From assembly GCA_028696165.1 (NCBI GenBank), contig JAQVHQ010000012.1, forward strand, positions 1 to 64,000: DNA of 64,000 nucleotides, given 5' to 3'. The translations under genes were made by a program, and so were the position numbers. How positions within the stretch are numbered: position 1 is the first letter of the stretch; each line of letters begins with the position of its first letter. Origin of the DNA: Lachnospiraceae bacterium. GTDB taxonomy: Bacteria; Bacillota; Clostridia; Lachnospirales; Lachnospiraceae. The notes below the pieces were generated by a model. That model searched no databases and was not told the origin of the DNA. It saw nothing but the letters and a program-made list of their open reading frames with translations. Below are positions 61,950-64,000 of this stretch, one piece after another.

Positions 61950-61979
61950 GTCAAACCTCCAATGATTTCTATGATATTA

Positions 61980-62008
61980 AGTATAAAGCCTTTTGAAAAT
62001 GAAATCAA
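61980..62008 (-). promoter_or_regulatory. luxS promoter
   Basis: On the minus strand, TTGATT, a 17-nt spacer and TATACT, 31 nt before the start codon. Confidence 0.7.
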
Positions 62009-62125
62009 TATCATTTACCTCATTTTCCAATCGAAATAGCAGCTTCTCAATGTTCACAAGAATTTCACACATTTTTGTTGACATATTAATGATAAAAGAT
62101 TATCATAATAAAAGTTCCATTTGGG

Positions 62126-62221
62126 ACAATTAGCAAACAAACAATTAGCAAACAAACAATTAGCTAACCAACAATTAGGAAGCCAATAATTAGCTGTCCA
62201 ACAATTGGTTAGTCAACAATC
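62126..62221. repeat. Tandem 15-bp repeat, 6.4 copies
   Basis: Units ACAATTAGCAAACAA (twice), ACAATTAGCTAACCA, ACAATTAGGAAGCCA, ATAATTAGCTGTCCA and ACAATTGGTTAGTCA plus a partial ACAATC. The array lies in the luxS/marR divergent region, about 110 bp upstream of the MarR start. Confidence 0.85.
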
Positions 62222-62330
62222 TACCTGCGAACAAATTCATATTTCAGAAAGCTGCAAAAAAAACATACTTTCAAAAGACGAAAAAGAGGAAGCAGGAAAG
62301 TAGTAAAATAAGTACGAGAGAAGGGAGAAC

Positions 62331-62774
62331 ATGGATAAAAAAAATTATGTGGGGTATCAGATAAAGATCCTGAATAATGTATTTTCCAGGAAACTGGGTC
62401 AGGAGCTTGCAAAAAATGTGGGTGAAGATTTGACAAGAATGCAGATATGGATTTTAGGCTATATATATGGACAGAGCAAAAAAGAAATTCCAACTTTCCA
62501 ACGTGATATAGAATCAGAATTTTGTATAGCTCGTTCCACTGCAACCAATATTCTTCAGCTTATGGTGAAGAAGGGTATTATTACAAAAGAAAGTGTAGAT
62601 TATGATGACCGGTTAAAAAAATTAGTCCTGACAGAAAAATCAGACTATCTTATTCAGGAACATAACCGTACCATTGAAGAAGTAGAAGGAATGTTAACCA
62701 ACGGTCTGACAGAAGATGAAATCAAGCAGTATATTCATCTAACTCAGAAGATGAGACAGAACTTAGAACAGTAA
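62331..62774 (+). CDS. MarR-family transcriptional regulator
   Basis: A 147-residue winged-helix repressor. The HTH region is FQRDIESEFCIARSTATNIL, followed by MVKKGIITKESVDYDDRLKK (wing) and a C-terminal dimer helix. ATG 62331 follows AAGGGAG. It lies 13 nt before an ABC exporter gene and likely represses that operon in response to a toxic ligand. Confidence 0.88.
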   Translation: MDKKNYVGYQIKILNNVFSRKLGQELAKNVGEDLTRMQIWILGYIYGQSKKEIPTFQRDIESEFCIARSTATNILQLMVKKGIITKESVDYDDRLKKLVLTEKSDYLIQEHNRTIEEVEGMLTNGLTEDEIKQYIHLTQKMRQNLEQ

Positions 62775-62787
62775 TAGGAGGAGCATT

Positions 62788-64000
62788 ATGATTAAGACCC
62801 TTGGAGCTCAGATAAAAGAGTTCAAGAAAGATTCCATTCTTACTCCGGTGTTTATGATATTAGAAGTTATCATCGAGACAATGATTCCACTGATGATGGC
62901 ATCTATTATAGACAAAGGAGTAGAAGCAGGCGATATCGGACACATCTATTATATGGGTGCATGGATGATCGCCGCAGCCGCAGCCAGCTTATTAGTTGGT
63001 GTATTAGGCGGAAAATACGGTGCGAGAGCATCTGCTGGTTTTGCAAAAAATCTGCGTGAAGCGATGTTTCGCAATATCCAGAACTTTTCATTTTCCAACA
63101 TTGACAAATACAGTACAGCAGGTATGGTTACCCGTATGACTACAGATGTAACCAATGTGCAGAATGCTTACCAGATGATTCTGCGTATGTTTACCCGTGC
63201 TCCGGCCAGTTTGATATTTGCTATGTGTATGGCTTTTAGTATCAATGCCAGACTTTCATCAGTATATCTGGTGGCAGTTGTATTGTTGGGAATTCTTTTA
63301 TTTTTACTAATTAAAAGAACTATGAAATATTTCACCAGTGTATTTGAAAAATATGATGATTTAAATGCCAGCGTACAGGAAAATGTATCGGCTATTCGCG
63401 TAGTAAAGGCATTCGTAAGAGAAGATTATGAAAAGAGCCGTTTTACAAAAGCAAGTGAGAGCGTTTATAAGATGTTTGTTAAGGCGGAGAGTCTTATTGT
63501 TATCAATGCACCTCTTATGCAGTTTACAGTATATGCATGTATTATCGCTATCAGCTGGATGGGTGCGAAGATGATTGTCGGAACAACATTGACCACCGGA
63601 GAGTTGATGAGCCTTCTTACATATTGTATGAATATCCTCATGAGTCTGATGATGCTGTCTATGGTATTTGTTATGGTTACTATGAGTATGGCAAGCTGCA
63701 GACGTATTTCGGAAATCTTAAATGAAAAGCCAGACCTTACTAATCCTGAGAATCCGGATTATGAAGTTATGGATGGAAGTATCGAATTTGATCATGTGAA
63801 CTTTTCTTATAAGAAGAATAAGAACAGCTATGTATTAAATGATATCAACTTGAACATTCACTCTGGAGAGACTATTGGTATCATAGGTGGAACCGGAAGT
63901 TCGAAATCCAGTCTCGTTAACTTAATCAGCCGTCTGTATGATGTGACAGAAGGATGCGTTAAGGTTGGCGGAAAAGACGTAAGAGTATATGATCTGGAAA
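62788..64000 (+). CDS. ABC-type multidrug exporter, half-transporter (cut by window end)
   Basis: The first 404 residues of a TM-ATPase fusion (MsbA/BmrA type). Six TM segments are predicted in residues 1-310 (ILTPVFMILEVIIETMIPLMM through MMLSMVFVMVTMSMA), with the exporter motif STAGMVTRMTTDVTNVQ. The ATPase domain starts near 330 (IEFDHVNFSY) with Walker A GGTGSSKSSLVN; the usual G-K-S/T core is present as SSKSS, with Ser where Gly is normal. ATG 62788 follows AGGAGGAG. A partner half-transporter gene probably follows outside the window. Confidence 0.9.
   Translation, partial: MIKTLGAQIKEFKKDSILTPVFMILEVIIETMIPLMMASIIDKGVEAGDIGHIYYMGAWMIAAAAASLLVGVLGGKYGARASAGFAKNLREAMFRNIQNFSFSNIDKYSTAGMVTRMTTDVTNVQNAYQMILRMFTRAPASLIFAMCMAFSINARLSSVYLVAVVLLGILLFLLIKRTMKYFTSVFEKYDDLNASVQENVSAIRVVKAFVREDYEKSRFTKASESVYKMFVKAESLIVINAPLMQFTVYACIIAISWMGAKMIVGTTLTTGELMSLLTYCMNILMSLMMLSMVFVMVTMSMASCRRISEILNEKPDLTNPENPDYEVMDGSIEFDHVNFSYKKNKNSYVLNDINLNIHSGETIGIIGGTGSSKSSLVNLISRLYDVTEGCVKVGGKDVRVYDLE

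Overview
The window looks like chromosome of a low-to-mid GC anaerobic gut Firmicute, most likely a Lachnospiraceae member. The reasons are the protein content ([FeFe]-hydrogenase maturases, a selenium-dependent xanthine dehydrogenase, YesM/YesN-type sugar sensors, RNase J, LuxS), strong GGAGG ribosome sites with some TTG/GTG starts, and many compact intergenic hairpins. No rRNA, tRNA or CRISPR array was recognised. Everything here was read by eye; no database search was possible.

Layout. 1-15080 is a sugar module: a truncated AraC-type response regulator, its YesM-like kinase and a membrane-anchored sugar-binding protein (a three-part sensor), a divergent lipoprotein gene, an RbsC/RbsA-type ABC importer with binding protein, then rhamnulokinase (rhaB), L-rhamnose isomerase (rhaA) and an extra binding protein. 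15081-22600 is an accessory stretch: a broken sirtuin-like gene, a C_GCAxxG_C_C protein, a zinc-ribbon sigma factor joined to an extracytoplasmic domain through a membrane segment, IS200/IS605 end remnants, an IS605-type tnpA/tnpB pair with a cut-short tnpB, and a small broken gene. 22694-30871 holds an AraC regulator, a PutP-type symporter, UDP-galactopyranose mutase, two genes of unknown role and RNase J.

31683-57861 is a large purine-breakdown cluster: carbamate kinase, YgeW, YgeY, YgeX and a YheO/DauR-like regulator on the minus strand; two PLP enzymes, an NCS2 permease, SsnA, YgfK, selenium-type xanthine dehydrogenase and a hydantoinase on the plus strand; then YqeB, YqeC, a YgfJ/MocA-type nucleotidyltransferase and two more purine permeases. 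Together these would import xanthine, urate or related purines, open the rings without oxygen, and recover ATP through carbamoyl phosphate and carbon through 2,3-diaminopropionate. 57943-61198 encodes a TM1266-like regulator, HydG and HydF. The end holds LuxS, a MarR regulator and a truncated ABC exporter.

The least explained signal is non-coding. Four very long hairpins (283 to about 460 bp; 15092-15550, 25310-25611, 31383-31665, 51252-51663) share a roughly 75-nt two-hairpin core with compensatory base changes. Their surrounding stems are unrelated in sequence between loci yet pair almost perfectly. All four sit in the sense direction directly after the stop codon of a gene, and the one at 51252 includes the stop codon in its stem. 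The DNA for about 1 kb around them is G/T-rich on the hairpin strand whichever way the genes run. A possible relative follows luxS. A separate 157-158 bp element with six phased GAGGCA/TGCCTC half-sites occurs at 22003 and 31069.
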